NCBI GenBank assembly: GCA_036346405.1
Contig: CM070546.1
Location: 97,070,288-97,134,287, forward strand
Reading direction: 5' to 3'
DNA: 64,000 nucleotides
Source: Phyllostachys edulis
Taxonomy: Eukaryota > Streptophyta > Magnoliopsida > Poales > Poaceae
Shown here one piece after another: positions 34,801 through 47,194 of the stretch. Both the position numbers and the translations under genes were made by a program. Under the pieces are notes generated by a model. That model was not told where the DNA came from, searched no databases, and saw only the letters and a list, made by a program, of their open reading frames with translations. The number at the start of each line of letters is the position of its first letter. Position 1 is the first letter of the stretch.

Positions 34801-35638
34801 AAGTTTCATAAAAAATAAAACAAAATAAAAAAATGAGTTTCACAGATAATCAAATCCAGGCATACCCAACGGCCTCGCTGGCCACGAGCACCAAGCCGCC
34901 TACCTACTCCACGTTCAGTGTCCGTAGCCCTGCTCGAGCGAGGCCATGGCCGACTCGCTCACCATCCACTGCCGCGCTCGGGGCAACCCAGGACCGCCAC
35001 GCTCGTCGTCCAGTAGTTGTACCTGCATTCACCATCCATCTGTCGCAATGCTTGGGAAGCCAATGCTTGTCGTCCCGCAGTGTGGATGTGCTCTATCGCC
35101 ACGCTCGGGTCAACACATGGTCGCTGCGCTCGCCGCCTCACAACACGCTCACTTGCCACCAGCAGAAGCTCGCCCACCAATCATCCATGGGTTTGGATGA
35201 ATCGTCTTGCTTCGCCTTCATTCTTTGCTTCCTAGCAATGCTGCCATTTGATGTTGGGGATGAGAAAGAGAAATAGAGGAGTGGAAGGAACGAAGTTACG
35301 TGTGAAAAGGGGATAGGAAAAGTAACGATGCTTCGCGTGAAAGGGACGCGACGGGTCACAGGGACCGAGACTTGGCGTAAATCACACGGAGAGGATCCTA
35401 AGGAGGCTGAAATCCAACGGTGATTTGCTACACCATTGGTTTCTAGTAAACGCTATACCGTTTGCTAGTATTCCTTGATCATAAAACATGTGGTTTTTGA
35501 AATTTACTCAATAAATATCCACATAACTAGAGATTTCAAAACATACTTTCTTTTTCATCTCTTTTTATGAGGATTGGAGCACTTCACCTTACACCAAGCG
35601 TACTTCACTCCAACCGCCACACGTCTTATACACCTTAA

Positions 35639-35932
35639 AGGCATGTACAATGATACAGACAGCTGCTGTCTATAGCAACTCTCTATGTCATCTGTAGACA
35701 GCACTAGATACAGCTTATACAATGGGTTGTCTTTTCACTTGTCTTTATAGATAACATAATCATTTAATGCTTTTATGGACTTAAGATATTTTCTCCTTAG
35801 TTCTGGTGATACAATCAACTATAGGATTATAAACAATACATTTATCTCTCTTTATTCTTTTTCATCCACATTAGATCAAATCATACGTAGCAAAGACTAT
35901 AGACAGCTGATATAAACCTATTGTACCTGGCC
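35639..35932. mobile_element. Tourist-like MITE (PIF/Harbinger type)
   Basis: The ends are AGGCATGTACAATG and, in reverse complement, GGCCAGGTACAATAG. Both sides carry TAA (35636-35638 and 35933-35935), the 3-bp target site of PIF/Harbinger elements. The 294-bp length and AT-rich interior without coding capacity fit a Tourist MITE. Inner repeats (ACAGCTG, TCTATAG) extend the symmetry. Confidence 0.85.
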
Positions 35933-35935
35933 TAA

Positions 35936-36996
35936 CGTAAGACTCCTAGTAAGCACACAGATGAAAATTGAAGTAATCGATCATCAAAACTCACAACCTC
36001 TCGTTGCGTCTTCACGTGAACCTAAAAGACCGCGAAGTGCTTTTACTATTGAAGTTCATATCATATATCGTGGACAGGACTACGCAACATTTACTCTATA
36101 TATGTATGCGTGTTGTGACTTGTGGCCTTCTTGTGGGTGGCGCTTACAATATTCTTCGCCTGGCTTATCTTCTAAAACGGAGAAATGGCAGATGACGTCA
36201 CCGGCCGGTAGAGGAAACCGTCCAGGACTCCAGGCCCATACGGATGCCAATGGGGGTGGGCCCCGGCTGGATCGGTACAATCTCTACCTGGACCAGCAAG
36301 ATTCCGTCGGACGCAACCGCCACGGAACGGGTTTCACTCAAGGCATCCCGTTGCCCTAAAATTACCGTAAGCACCCCGCCTTGTTGTTAATTACTTACGT
36401 TTGTTCTGAATCTTTGGAGGGTAATCAGGTAAATCACGAGGTTGAAAAGAAATAACGTGGCTATGGATGGATCATCACCGGGAGAAAAAAGTTTTGGGAT
36501 AAGATTGCGTGCAGCGCCAATGTACAAGAACGGTAAAGAGGCGCTTGGAACGGTGCGGTTGATGTCGATTTAAATACAGTTTTTTTGTTTGATTAGTGGG
36601 CGACAGCGGCCATCGCATCTGGAGAGGGGATTGGGAGGATTACTTTTCGATCAGCTCCGAGGAGAGCAACCTCGATCAACTGCTACTCATCCTAATCCTA
36701 TTTGATTATTAGGTGATGAGCCCCACCCACCACTTGGCTTTGCTGTTCTGGGAGGCAAACTATGGAGGAAGAGGGTGGGGCATGCTTCATTGTCCACGTC
36801 GGACCAGGCCATCCTGTCCATTGGTGACACTTCATAGCCGTGCATTTGTGGTTAATCATCTTTCCAACTTCAATTTGGGTAGTTAAGAATTTTTCCAAGT
36901 CCTTCCACATATAGAATCCTTTTGCATATGCTAAAATGCACTCAACGCGCTTTCACCTGAGTTTCGATTTTATATGAGTATTTTTTACATGATCTA
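35936..36996. other. Unassigned, possibly low-copy intergenic sequence
   Basis: No transposon ends and no convincing coding frame were found. It contains a palindromic TGACGTCA (36193-36200) in a moderately GC-rich part (36180-36360) and an AT-rich right half. It may be one of the few stretches here that is not obviously repetitive. Confidence 0.3.
36193..36200. promoter_or_regulatory. TGACGTCA palindrome (bZIP core)
   Basis: A perfect CRE/C-box-type palindrome of the kind bound by plant TGA-class bZIP factors. No gene start is evident nearby, so function is unproven. Confidence 0.3.
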
Positions 36997-37202
36997 TGTT
37001 ATGAAACCTAATTGTATAGACAAAAGATTAAATCGTTCCTGAAGAGCTTTCACCAATTTGGACTATAAATATGAGGACTCCATGTACAAGAGATAGATGG
37101 GTGAATAAAGAAATTAGATCTCATCTATATATTGTGTCTCTCTTGGTGTTCATTGTGTGATTGATCTGTGTCAATGCTACGACGACTACCGTTAACTTAA
37201 CA
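36997..37202 (+). repeat. 5' LTR of the copia element
   Basis: It starts TGTTATGAAACC and ends TTAACA. It contains CTATAAATATGAGGAC, a TATA box region shared with the 3' LTR. Roughly 15 percent of positions differ between the two LTRs by eye, suggesting an old insertion. Confidence 0.88.
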
Positions 37203-37220
37203 CGTTATCAGCACGAAGCT
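37203..37220 (+). other. Primer-binding site of the copia element
   Basis: CGTTATCAGCACGAAGCT directly follows the 5' LTR. This is the position of the tRNA primer site, and TATCAGCACGA-type sites occur in some plant copia elements. Confidence 0.6.
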
Positions 37221-37879
37221 CTCTAAATCGGGTATGTCGTTCTATATATTGATGATTAGATCAATCATGTTTTCTCGACTCTCACCATAGATTGATTTGT
37301 GATTTGTTTGCATGATCCGATCTAATCTGTTTCTAGTAATTTAATTCTGTAATTAATTGCTAGACCGTAGATCGATTATTTGCTACATATGATTAAAATT
37401 GGGATTACTGTTCATACAAACAATCAAACAAAAAAGGGATGTGCCACCGCCGGAAGCTGCTCGGCTAGAACGCCACCATGCCGCCCGGCCAAAACGTCAC
37501 TACCGCCAAGGCCGCTATTTATAGCCGCCTGAGTCGGCACAGACACCACTGCCGGCGTGGCGCTTGGCCACCTCACCTCAGAGTAGCCGCTTGCACCACG
37601 CCATGTCTCCGCCGCCGCCTCACTGGCTTGCCAACGCTTGTCCGCACCACACCGGCCCGAGCTCGAGCGCCACCGAGGGTCATGCTCCTGCCGAGCTATC
37701 GCGCCTTTGCGTCGTGCTCCCGCTCGAGCACCGCCGCATGCCAGGGAAATCCTACTGAATAGATAAAATTAATTTTTACTATTTTGCACTCGTTTCATGC
37801 ATTTAAAATATTTTATTAGCTGTAAACATATAGAAAATCGCATAAATTATGTGGGATATGTTAGACATCATTGAATGAA

Positions 37880-38240
37880 AATTTGCTTGCCCTGAATGGC
37901 AGCAACTATATCACCTTGATTTATCTTCATGTCATGCAATTGTCGAGCTCGCCGCTGGCACACCTAAACCTCATGCCGCTAAAAAGGCAAAGGCTTTGCA
38001 GTTTATGAGGTACTGCCTCTACTTTGTCGTTAAGAATGATGACGTAGTGACTAAGTTTGATCCGTTGGCTCTATGGTTTTCTCTAAAAAATACGCCTATA
38101 AAGTCCAATTGTGTTCTTATAGACACACGTACTTAGGACTAGAAGTCTGTAAATGGGTATAACTCTGCCCTGCACCATGTTATCTCTCGACTAAGGCTAT
38201 GTAATCAGAAGTTACTAAATGCTAGTTTGATTGATAAGTA
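37880..38240 (+). pseudogene. Decayed copia gag
   Basis: Fragments in shifting frames read ENLLALNGSNYIT, KALQFMRYCLY with FDPLALWFSLK, and KSVNGYNSALHHVISRLRLC. These match the order of the copia gag capsid region (LNGxNY, LALW, YNSAL..I...L). Several stops and shifts interrupt it. Confidence 0.75.
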
Positions 38241-39768
38241 GGTACGATCAAAGGCAACGATAATTCCATGGTATATTCTATGTAGACCTACAAAAATATC
38301 TTAGACTATCCATTAACTTTGAATAGATGTCTCTTTCCTGCACGAGTCGCATTAGTAGTATAGATTCAGCTTCTGTCGAGCTTGGTCCTGCTCATGAAGA
38401 GTATCTCTTATCTTTTGCTTTCGGTTGAAACCTTATACATTAGATTGTTATTCCCGAGACACCATAAATAATAATAATGGACTAAGTTGTTCTATTAAAG
38501 CTTTATCTCCTACTAAATAGTTGATTAAATTTGCTTAATAGAACATATTGTTAGTAGCATATTTTACCTGTGGTAAAATAATCAATCTTGCATGGAATAA
38601 ATTTTGTAAACAATATGTCTGAAAATTGAAAATACGTTGTCATGCCTTACTAACAAAATATTGGACATATACTCTTGGTATCTAATTAGCTTCAATTCAC
38701 TAGCTTGTAGTACACAGATGCCCAGATGGCAAAATGGAACCTATTTTTCTCAGTGGCACCAAAACAAGCCTAGTCATATGATGATCTCCGATGGACCACT
38801 TTGGCTAGAAAACACCGTATTCCTCAAATAAATACAAAATAACTTAAGCCCTAAGACTTGGAGTCTATATAACACTATCCTCCACTACACTGATTTCTTA
38901 ATTGATGAACTTTGTAAGCAGAATGGTACAGAGTTTGTATTGGTTTCACGCCAACAAAATTGTACTCATGTTGAAGTATGATTGCAAACCTTTGCTAAAA
39001 CTCTGAGTTGATTTCAAGCAAATGTCTGATGCATAAGCTATCACTCGAGATTTTATAGTTGGCATGGGTATGTGTGGGATATTGGAAGAAGAAAATTAGC
39101 CCAAAGCAATAAATTAATCTAGTTTATTTTGGGAGATAATTAAAGTAAATTGCATGATTATTATCCTTATCCAATTGATAAGAAAAATGGCATTTACGCC
39201 ATTGCCGATACCCATGTCATTGGCAACCACAATCATTGCTGCCCATGAAGGGCAATTGATTTGTGCCTTCAGCAATATGTTAACCGCTAGCATACGGGAA
39301 TGCACACGACAAATTGATGGCCGCTTGATGCAGTCACACATATGCCATGTTGGCTATGCACCGAAGCGTGTCATACTCATCGAAAATGACACATGCATAA
39401 TTGGTAAATGCGGTCTACAGCTGCATCACCACCAGAAGCCATGTCACTTGCTTGTAGCAAATATCACTCTCAAAATAAAATATAATGACCTACTGAATTT
39501 TGTTGATCCTGACTTGATCTAAATTTGGCCATATTGATTCTAGCATTACAAATTAAAAATTAGGCATACAATTTATCACCTTTAATTAAATATGGTGCTC
39601 CTGTTGAACAATAAATATTCCTGTCGAATAATTATACTATTTGGGTGATTCAACTAAGAAGAAAATATAATATTTTTGTGCAGATTAACTATGGTCAAAT
39701 ATTTTATGTTCCAGCATTATATGTATGTTTCTGAAGAGCATCCCATAGTTTTATGCTATTAGAACATA

Positions 39769-42700
39769 TGTCGGGACCAAAAAAATGCAATTCTGGACCC
39801 TCTGTGTATACTGCACTAGTCTAGGATCACGCTAGTGCACACAGTGACAACATTAGTGAAATATCATTTCCATATACAAACACGACCAATAAATAGACAA
39901 ATAACAATAAATATCAGAGTAAAGACCTTAAATCAAAACTTACAATTAATGCCTCAGAAGGCAAAAAGCTCAATGAAGCTGCAGCGGAACGTAACGGAAT
40001 AACTTCAGTGAAGCCTATCCATATGCCCACAGGCAATCGGCTGGGGTAGCGCGACCTAGTTCTCCACGATCCTTGAAGTAGACTTTGTTGACTGACGCTT
40101 CCTTCACCTTTGCTTGATTTGTTAAAGCAAGCATGAGTACACAACCGTACTCGCAAGTCATACCACAGAAATACAGTTATACATGATGGCTTATTCCAAA
40201 GGAATGACTTCTGTGGTTCTTTTGCGGAAATGCAACATTTGCAATTTGAATATGAATAATAGATTGAAAGCATAATTCAAAACAAATAGACAATAATAGT
40301 TTAATAGTTTGATTTCACAAAGACACATAGCCTAAACATGTTATTCACACAGCCATATGATTTAGATCACATAGCTCCCTTCCGAAATGTTTTATGAAAA
40401 TCTACCCCTCATGTGAAATCCCCGAGCATGTCCATGACCGTGGACACGGCTATTCGAATAGATTGATTTAACACTCTTCAGAGTTTGTACACTTTACCCA
40501 CAAGATGTAATCAACTTGTACGGAGCTGATCACAACAAAACCTTTCAGAAACTTCATCTCAAGCATTGATACTCCCGGTGTGCTTTATGCTATACCAACC
40601 CTTACGCAGTGTTTGGCATAACACACACCGTTGGATAGGGATACGGCGAACCGCCCCGTGATGTAACTACTTGGTAGCATACACCTCCACCCTTCACAGA
40701 GCCTAACCTACTACCTGAGTAATCAATGTCAAGACTCCATAACTTACTAAGTTAGGCCCATCCTATACCAGATATGTGGTCGTACAGTAAGGCTCAGTTC
40801 AATAGCGCACAAAGTTAAGTCATTAATTGACCAAGGCAGGACTTTCAATTTCTAACTAAGACACACAGATGAATATGACACACAGATTATTATGACACAC
40901 ATATTAATATTCCCATACACACAGCCACCAGAAGTAGCACATAGTATCCACCACTTGCCTCAGTCCAAATCTTTTCCCACCCTGTTGGTTAAGTGCAACA
41001 TATGCCATCAACGAGTAATAGTACGCAGTACACACAATTTTATCACATAGTTCCATAATCACTTAGTCAAGTTTATATTTGCAACTCACATGAGATGATG
41101 ACTCGTGGCATGGCTAAGCAATCTACTCGTGTCTACCAACCCACGTTGGTGCTACGATATTACCAACTAAATAAACCAATCTAGGGTGACAAAATATTAC
41201 AACATATCAAATAAACAAGGTGGATGTAACAAATGGGGTTAATAACTACACCCAAAAGCATTTAAATAAATAGTTAAAGTAAATGCAATAATTTGAATTA
41301 AAGTAGTTTTAGAAAACTGGGATTCAACATGATCAAAGGTATAACTTGTCTTGCTACAGCAATGATGATCTTATTTATCTTTAATCTTCTACTTCCTTGA
41401 TCTTCAGCTCCTTCTTGATCAGCGCTTCCCGAAGTATCAACGTCTACTCGCAAACAAGCAAATAAACCAAATAAATAACTAACAGGGAGCAAACAAACTC
41501 CAAAAATTAAATAATAATCTCAGATAAATAGATCTTGAATCTAAATGAATTTAGGAATTTGAATGGATTCAATCGGAGTACGGATGCAAAAGGTATGAGC
41601 TTTGGAATATCACATGAAATGATGAAATTGAGATAGAAAAGAATATTCAGAGAATATTCCTTCGGATTAAATAAAATACACAGAATTGGATACTTACAAG
41701 TGGGGTCCACTGGTAAGTGAGAGAGAACAAAGGCAGTGAATGACATGTGGGACCAACTGGATAAATGGGATTCCAGAAATTAAATGAATTTCCGAAAAAG
41801 GATAAAGAGGATGACATGTGGGCCATTAGTCCATAGACCAAGTCCACGGGCTAGGGTTTAAGGTGCAAGATAGATTGGTCCAAGGCTAGGGTTTGACTGG
41901 CATTGACTGACAAAAGGTCCCGCAGGTTATAGACTAGGTTCACAATGAACCATATCTACACTGCTCCGGTTTTAGGATTGGGTTAGCTGGCACACGGGTG
42001 GCGGCTTAGGTGGCATAGGTGATCGCGTGGCATGCACATAGAAGCGATGTGGCGGCCACGGAGGATCACAGGATGAGGTGGCGGCTGACGAGGCAAGTGA
42101 CGAGGCATGGCATAGAGCAAAGGGCACTGGCATGGTCCTGATTCGGACCTAACGGGTGGGACCCACTCGCCATAGAGACCAAAGAGAGAGGGAGAGCTGG
42201 ACGGGCCCACATGGAAGAGAGACAGTAGAGAGAGGTGGTGAGGTTGATGACTGGGCGGTGGATGTGGCACCAAGGAACCAAAGGGGAAAGAGAGGTCACA
42301 CGGACCCCACAAGACAACATGGTGGCTCACCCACATGGGACCTCTAGTGTGGCGGCAAGATAGGCGGCACCATGAGTTCACGGCCGGGTGGTGCTAGATC
42401 TGCGGTTCGACGAGGTTGGCCAAGGCGGATCTTGGCTCGCTAGCACACGGGATGAGGGAGGAAACCAAAGCGGCGGCGTGTCGGGTGGAAGAGGATCGGC
42501 ACCCCGGCGGCGGATCGACGGCGGCGGCCACGGGTACGAGAAGCGGGCAGTGCGGGGATCTTGGGGGCGGCACCGATGAAGACGGAGGGGCTCCAAATCC
42601 GCGGCGGCGAGAGCTCCGAATGGATTGGGGCAAAGGGAACCGATGAGATCGAACGATGAAGAGAGAGGACGGCTCATCGGCGCGACACACACGATGCGAA

Positions 42701-43840
42701 CTCGGGGTGGCTTCAATGGCAGCGGTGGTTCGGGTCGCAAGCGGGATGGCGCTACGGTGCTGGATCGATGCCAGGGAGCTCGGATCCGGGACGAGGGCGA
42801 CACGGTGATCCCACAAACGGTGTCGGTGAAGACGGCGGGGCACCGATTCGGCGGCTGTGAGGAGAGGCACACGCCAGCTTTGGAGAAGAAGGATCCAGGG
42901 GCGGCGAGACGAGGGCGTGGCGGACGTGCACGGAGGCGGCGCGGACTGAGGGCATCGATCAAGGTTCACCGGGGCCTTAAATAGCCTCGTGCGATGTGCG
43001 GCGTCCGGACTCCAAGGCGGCGGTTGCCGACGAAGTCGGGCACAAAGACGCTGCGAATAAGCGGCGGTGGTTACATCGCGCCTGTGCAGAGGGCGGTGGC
43101 TGCTAGGGCTCGAGCGCACGCGTAGGAGCGGCGGCGGCAGCGGCTACCAAGCGAGCCCAGGCAGAATTAGGGTTCGGCGACGCGAGGTGCTAGCGGCTGG
43201 GCTAGCCAAGGGCGGCTGGGCTGTGGCGTGCCTGGGCCAGCGCGATGCGAATCGAACCAAGCAAAGAAGCGGCTGGGTAGTGGCTCGCTCGCTCACGAAG
43301 GAAGACAACAAAGCGGATCGACCAAGGTCGGCTTTCACAAGACGAAGGCACAGTGAGGCAACAAAAGTGCGAGCCATGGGCAAGAAAAAAGCAGAGGCCA
43401 AAGTCAATGGCCGCAGACGACGAGAAAAAAAAGGGAAATAGGCCGCCTACCGGAGAAAGGAGAAAGGCCGGAAAGGAAAAGATGGGCTGGGCCAAGGAAA
43501 AATGGAAACTGGGCCAAAAAAAGGAATTCAGCCCGAAGCTATTTTCGTGATTTATAATTAGTTTTTCTTTTTATAAAATATCAAAAAACACAAAGGGCAA
43601 ATATAAAATAGCAAATGCACTCGAAAAAATTCTAGAAAAATCTAAAAATATATCCAAGCACATAAAATCCAAATAAAATAGTTTTGATAATAGTTGATGT
43701 TAAGATTAATTATATTAAATTGTTTTTGATTTATGAAAGTCCCAATTAAGCTTTATTAACTCAAATAAAACTGGTGAAATTTTCCTAGGACCTAAACTAC
43801 TCAAAAGATTTTTTGAAAAGCCAAATTTTGGGATGTTACA
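39769..43840 (-). mobile_element. Gypsy solo LTR with perfect ACATA target duplication
   Basis: On minus it starts TGTAACATCCCAAAATTTGG at 43840 and ends GGTCCCGACA at 39769. ACATA flanks both sides (39764-39768 and 43841-43845). It is the same family as 5885-11534 in the opposite orientation, 4072 bp long, with matching tail, hairpin and GC-rich middle (42380-43130). It inserted into the copia element at 36997-47141. Confidence 0.95.
40135..40152 (-). other. Conserved LTR hairpin GAGTAC-loop-GTACTC
   Basis: Same stem and loop as at 11157, on the minus strand, 366 bp from the LTR end. It shows that the element is stable within the family. Confidence 0.6.
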
Positions 43841-43845
43841 ACATA

Positions 43846-46250
43846 CTACTTATGGCCATAAGAAAATATGTTGTGAAATTATAAACTTGAAGTTTAATGA
43901 TCCAAATTATTTAAAATATGGTATGAGTAATTAGATCAAAACTTGGGCAAATAATTAAGAAGCTAGTCTTTATAATAAGTCTACCAAATCTCGAACCCCC
44001 ATATGGGACCTTCGTCGTAGATTAATAACCAACCAGAAGTTGGAATATCCTACAGAATGTTAGGATCATACAGTTTTCTTGCAAATGCACTGATAAAGTC
44101 TAGCTCATTGCATATAATTATCAAATCTCTTGTTGAAATAAATGTGTGTTGTAAGAATCAAACATTTTCCACATGCTATCACCAAAGTAGCATAAACCTT
44201 TGGGCCACCACCAATTGTTGGAGATCATATTGGATCTAAAATTCAATCAATCATATGCATATGATAGGAAAATTTTGTAGTATGCTATTTAATAAAGATC
44301 AAATCTCGGCATTACGGGGAGAGAAATACACAAAAGTTCGAATGTCGTCATATTTTCTAGAAGAAAAAAAATCTTTAGTACTAAGATACTCGCACTAGTA
44401 AAGCTAAACTTAAGGTTTAGTTTATACTCCTATACGCTAGAAGCGGGGGAGCCTGCCAGATACTTTCAAATTATAGAGGAGCTACCACAATGTTTACCAG
44501 CAGTAAATACGTCGCTAAGAGTGGAATACCTTGGGTTGAATAGTATATCCACCTATGCAAATTTGACTTATTGGTTCTTGATCTAAAATCTGTGTGGACG
44601 CCTACAGGTTTAAGATCTAATGACACTAGTCAAAACAATTATTAATCACTCTTTTAACTCTGTTGAAGAGAACTCACCTTGAAGGTGAAATACATCATGA
44701 AGAGGCTCATCATGAAGATGAAAGCTCTAGCAACTTGATGTGCACATATTACAATGCTATGAATGTGGAATGACCAAAAATCTTTTGTTTTGAAAATAAA
44801 AAAGATCTGGTTAACACTGAGATACTCTTAATCTGTAGGATATGAGAGAAAAGTTATCGACAATCACTTTGCCTCTACAATTGCTAAAGTTTCTCTTATA
44901 AGAACACGGATCCAGAACCAAAGTCTATGGGCGAGCACTTGAAGCGTTCATATCAGGTCACATAATGAAAGCATATGAGGCTGAACTATAATTGCTAAAT
45001 AAAAGCCTTAGAACCAGGTAGTTCAAACTTGATGGGTCATTATGAATATAATGAAGTGATGAAAGCTATGGTTCAAAGGTCCCCATGGAGACTGTTACAC
45101 TCCTATTATGAATGATATAATGTTCCGTTGCATAATAATTCTAGCAAATGACATGAATAAATAAATAAAATATGCAGTGAATGGGTTCTAAAAATCCTTG
45201 ATGCAATCCTCGAAGGACTCAAAATTTCTAGTAAAAAAGGAAACAAAATCGTAATATTTATAAAACCCATACCAAATAGTCTCTTACATGTACTAAGAGC
45301 ATCTCCCAGAAGAGAGAGCATCTCACTGAAGGAAAATTATCTTACTAGTCGATCTCTTAATCACACCAATGATCATATGATCCTTAGAAGTGGACAATGA
45401 CCCATCAAGACCCGAAGGATGTAATGAGGAACCTAAAGATCAGAAGTGCGCCACATAAGCACTTATAAAGTGCATCTTCCACCAGACGTTAGTGGAATGG
45501 TGATTTTCTCTAGTACCATTAAGGTCCAGTATACATTGGTGATATTGGCAATTAATCCCCTAAACACCAAAACAAAGGCTAGTTATATTTTACTCTAGAG
45601 TGGTACAACCATACTTTATAGTTCTGTAGAACAGACTATTTGTTGTAACTTTAACCACCTAGAGATAGTTACAAAATATTAAGACCTTGAAATATTTTGA
45701 TAAATCGTATTCGAAAGCCATACGACTTTGCAACTAGTATTACCCCCATATTCTCTGCAAGGATAATCTACTTGTGTTGCACAATCAAATAGTGGTACTT
45801 GATAAGTTAAGCATGTTACTCCTGAATAGTGTTTAACTTAAAACCTCCAGATGAGTAATATGATATTTGTATATAAGACTCCTCATTATGGTAATCTAGT
45901 TGATTTGATCACAATATACTTGCCGACATTCATTTTCAAAAAATGTATGAAAGACATTAAAGCAACAAGACTTTAATAAAGTTGTCCTCAAGGGGAGCAT
46001 ATGCTAAACACTGATCATCATACTTGATATTTTTAAAATCTTAGTCAAGCCTAGAAGGTGTTGATACGATGATTATTGTTTAAATTTACCTTGAAGGTTT
46101 TACCACTAAATAGTTTAGATCTAGTTGGTCGACAACGCAAAGATCATGCATAGATCCTGATGATCATTATAAATCCTGAAGATATGCTTACTATCTGTCA
46201 AATATATATAGTGCAAAATCTCAGAATGGATTTATATTACTTTGTGCTAG
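43846..46250 (+). pseudogene. Decayed copia pol region without readable catalytic motifs
   Basis: AT-rich sequence between the nested solo LTR and the RNase H relic. Its position requires it to be integrase and reverse transcriptase. Short protein-like fragments can be read, but stops are frequent and I could not place the YVDD motif. No other feature is visible. Confidence 0.45.
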
Positions 46251-46254
46251 TGCA

Positions 46255-46650
46255 GCCATCTCTTGGCGATCATCTAAGCAGACCCTAGTAGCTACTTCTA
46301 CCAACCACCCAGAGATTATAACACTATATGAAGCCTCACTTGAATGTGTTTGGCTCAGACGTGTGATTAATCACATCTAGAAGTATTGTGGCATTAATAC
46401 CATCAATATCCCCTCAATTATCTATGAAGATAATGTTGCATGTATTACACAAATACAATCGGGTTATGTTAAGAGCAACATTACGAAGCACATTGCTCCT
46501 AAATTTCATATCCTCATGAAATCCAGAAGAATAGTGAGGTAAAGATCCTGCAAACAATGTCTTGTGAAAATCCAGTTGATTTATTCACTAAGTCTTTGTC
46601 TACATCCAATTCCAAATATGTATTCATGGCATTGAAATGAAATGATTTAA
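46255..46650 (+). pseudogene. Decayed copia RNase H and polyprotein end
   Basis: The frame reads AISWRSSKQTLVATSTNHPE, then YEASLECVWLR, IYEDNVACITQIQSGYVKS and TKHIAPKFH. This is the classic copia RNase H order (SWRS.KQT..A.S...AE, YEDN, TKHI). A TAG codon and a frameshift in its last third disrupt it. A purine tract and the 3' LTR follow. Confidence 0.85.
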
Positions 46651-46934
46651 AGAGTTGCAGAGTTCAGGGGGAGTAAATCCCTAGATCGTAACTCTTATCA
46701 AATCCTAAGGATTTATCCAAAATCTTGAAGATTAGATCTCGATGAATAAACATTGTACTCTTTTTCTTGGTGAGTTTTCCTGAAGTTTTCTCACATGAAG
46801 GTTTTTAGTGAGACAACAAGTGTAATGCAACTTACGAATGTAACTCTTTTCTTCATTCCTTTTTTCCCAATGGTTTTTTGGAAGGAGTTTTTTATGAGAT
46901 ATTTGCATATCGTTGTCTATTGCCCAAGGGGGAG

Positions 46935-47141
46935 TGTTACAAAATCTAATTGTATGGGCAAAAGACTAAACCGTCCCTGGAGGGCTTTTACCCCTTCGAG
47001 CTATAAATATGAGGACCCCATGTACAAGAGACGGGCAGATGAATAAAGAAATTAGATCATCTCTATACATTGTGTTTCTCTTGGTGTTCATTGTGTGATT
47101 GATCTATGTCAGTGCCACGACGACTACCGTTATCTTTAACA
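46935..47141 (+). repeat. 3' LTR of the copia element
   Basis: It starts TGTTACAAAATC directly after CAAGGGGGAG and ends CTTTAACA. It aligns end to end with 36997-37202. Confidence 0.88.
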
Positions 47142-47194
47142 GTCTAAAAGTGTTAGGCACCCGTACGATCAACAAGATAAGGGTAAGTTGCTTA

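Larger units (their letters stand above)
33783..35509. mobile_element. Terminal-inverted-repeat element, probably Mutator-like, non-autonomous
   Basis: The ends are AAGTAAATTTCAAAAACCA on the left and GAGTAAATTTCAAAAACCA in reverse complement on the right; similarity extends over about 35 bp. Flanking 9-mers AATAAACAT (33774-33782) and AATAAATAT (35510-35518) match at 8 of 9 positions, the size expected for Mutator-like elements. Contents: a fold-back (33806-34083), a perfect hairpin (34104-34138), tandem repeats (34220-34800) and a GC-rich block (34870-35260) that could be captured host sequence. No transposase. Confidence 0.65.
36997..47141 (+). mobile_element. Copia element with both LTRs, split by a gypsy solo LTR
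   Basis: Short LTRs of 206 and 207 bp bound the element, with flanking 5-mers ATCTA (36992-36996) and GTCTA (47142-47146), a 4/5 match. A primer site follows the left LTR and a purine tract (CAAGGGGGAG) precedes the right one. Decayed gag (37880-38240) and RNase H (46255-46650) can be read. The stretches 38250-39768 and 43846-46250 hold only fragmentary polyprotein sequence. Without the nested solo LTR (39769-43840) and its target duplication the element is about 6.07 kb. It is inactive. Confidence 0.88.

Noticed and set aside
35281..36360. A host gene in the moderately GC-rich stretch
   Set aside because: Frames are short, no domain or splice pattern emerged, and part of it belongs to transposons.
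42378..43119. Open frames of 194 and 241 codons on minus
   Set aside because: GC-rich middle of a solo LTR with a perfect target duplication; no domain and several overlapping frames.
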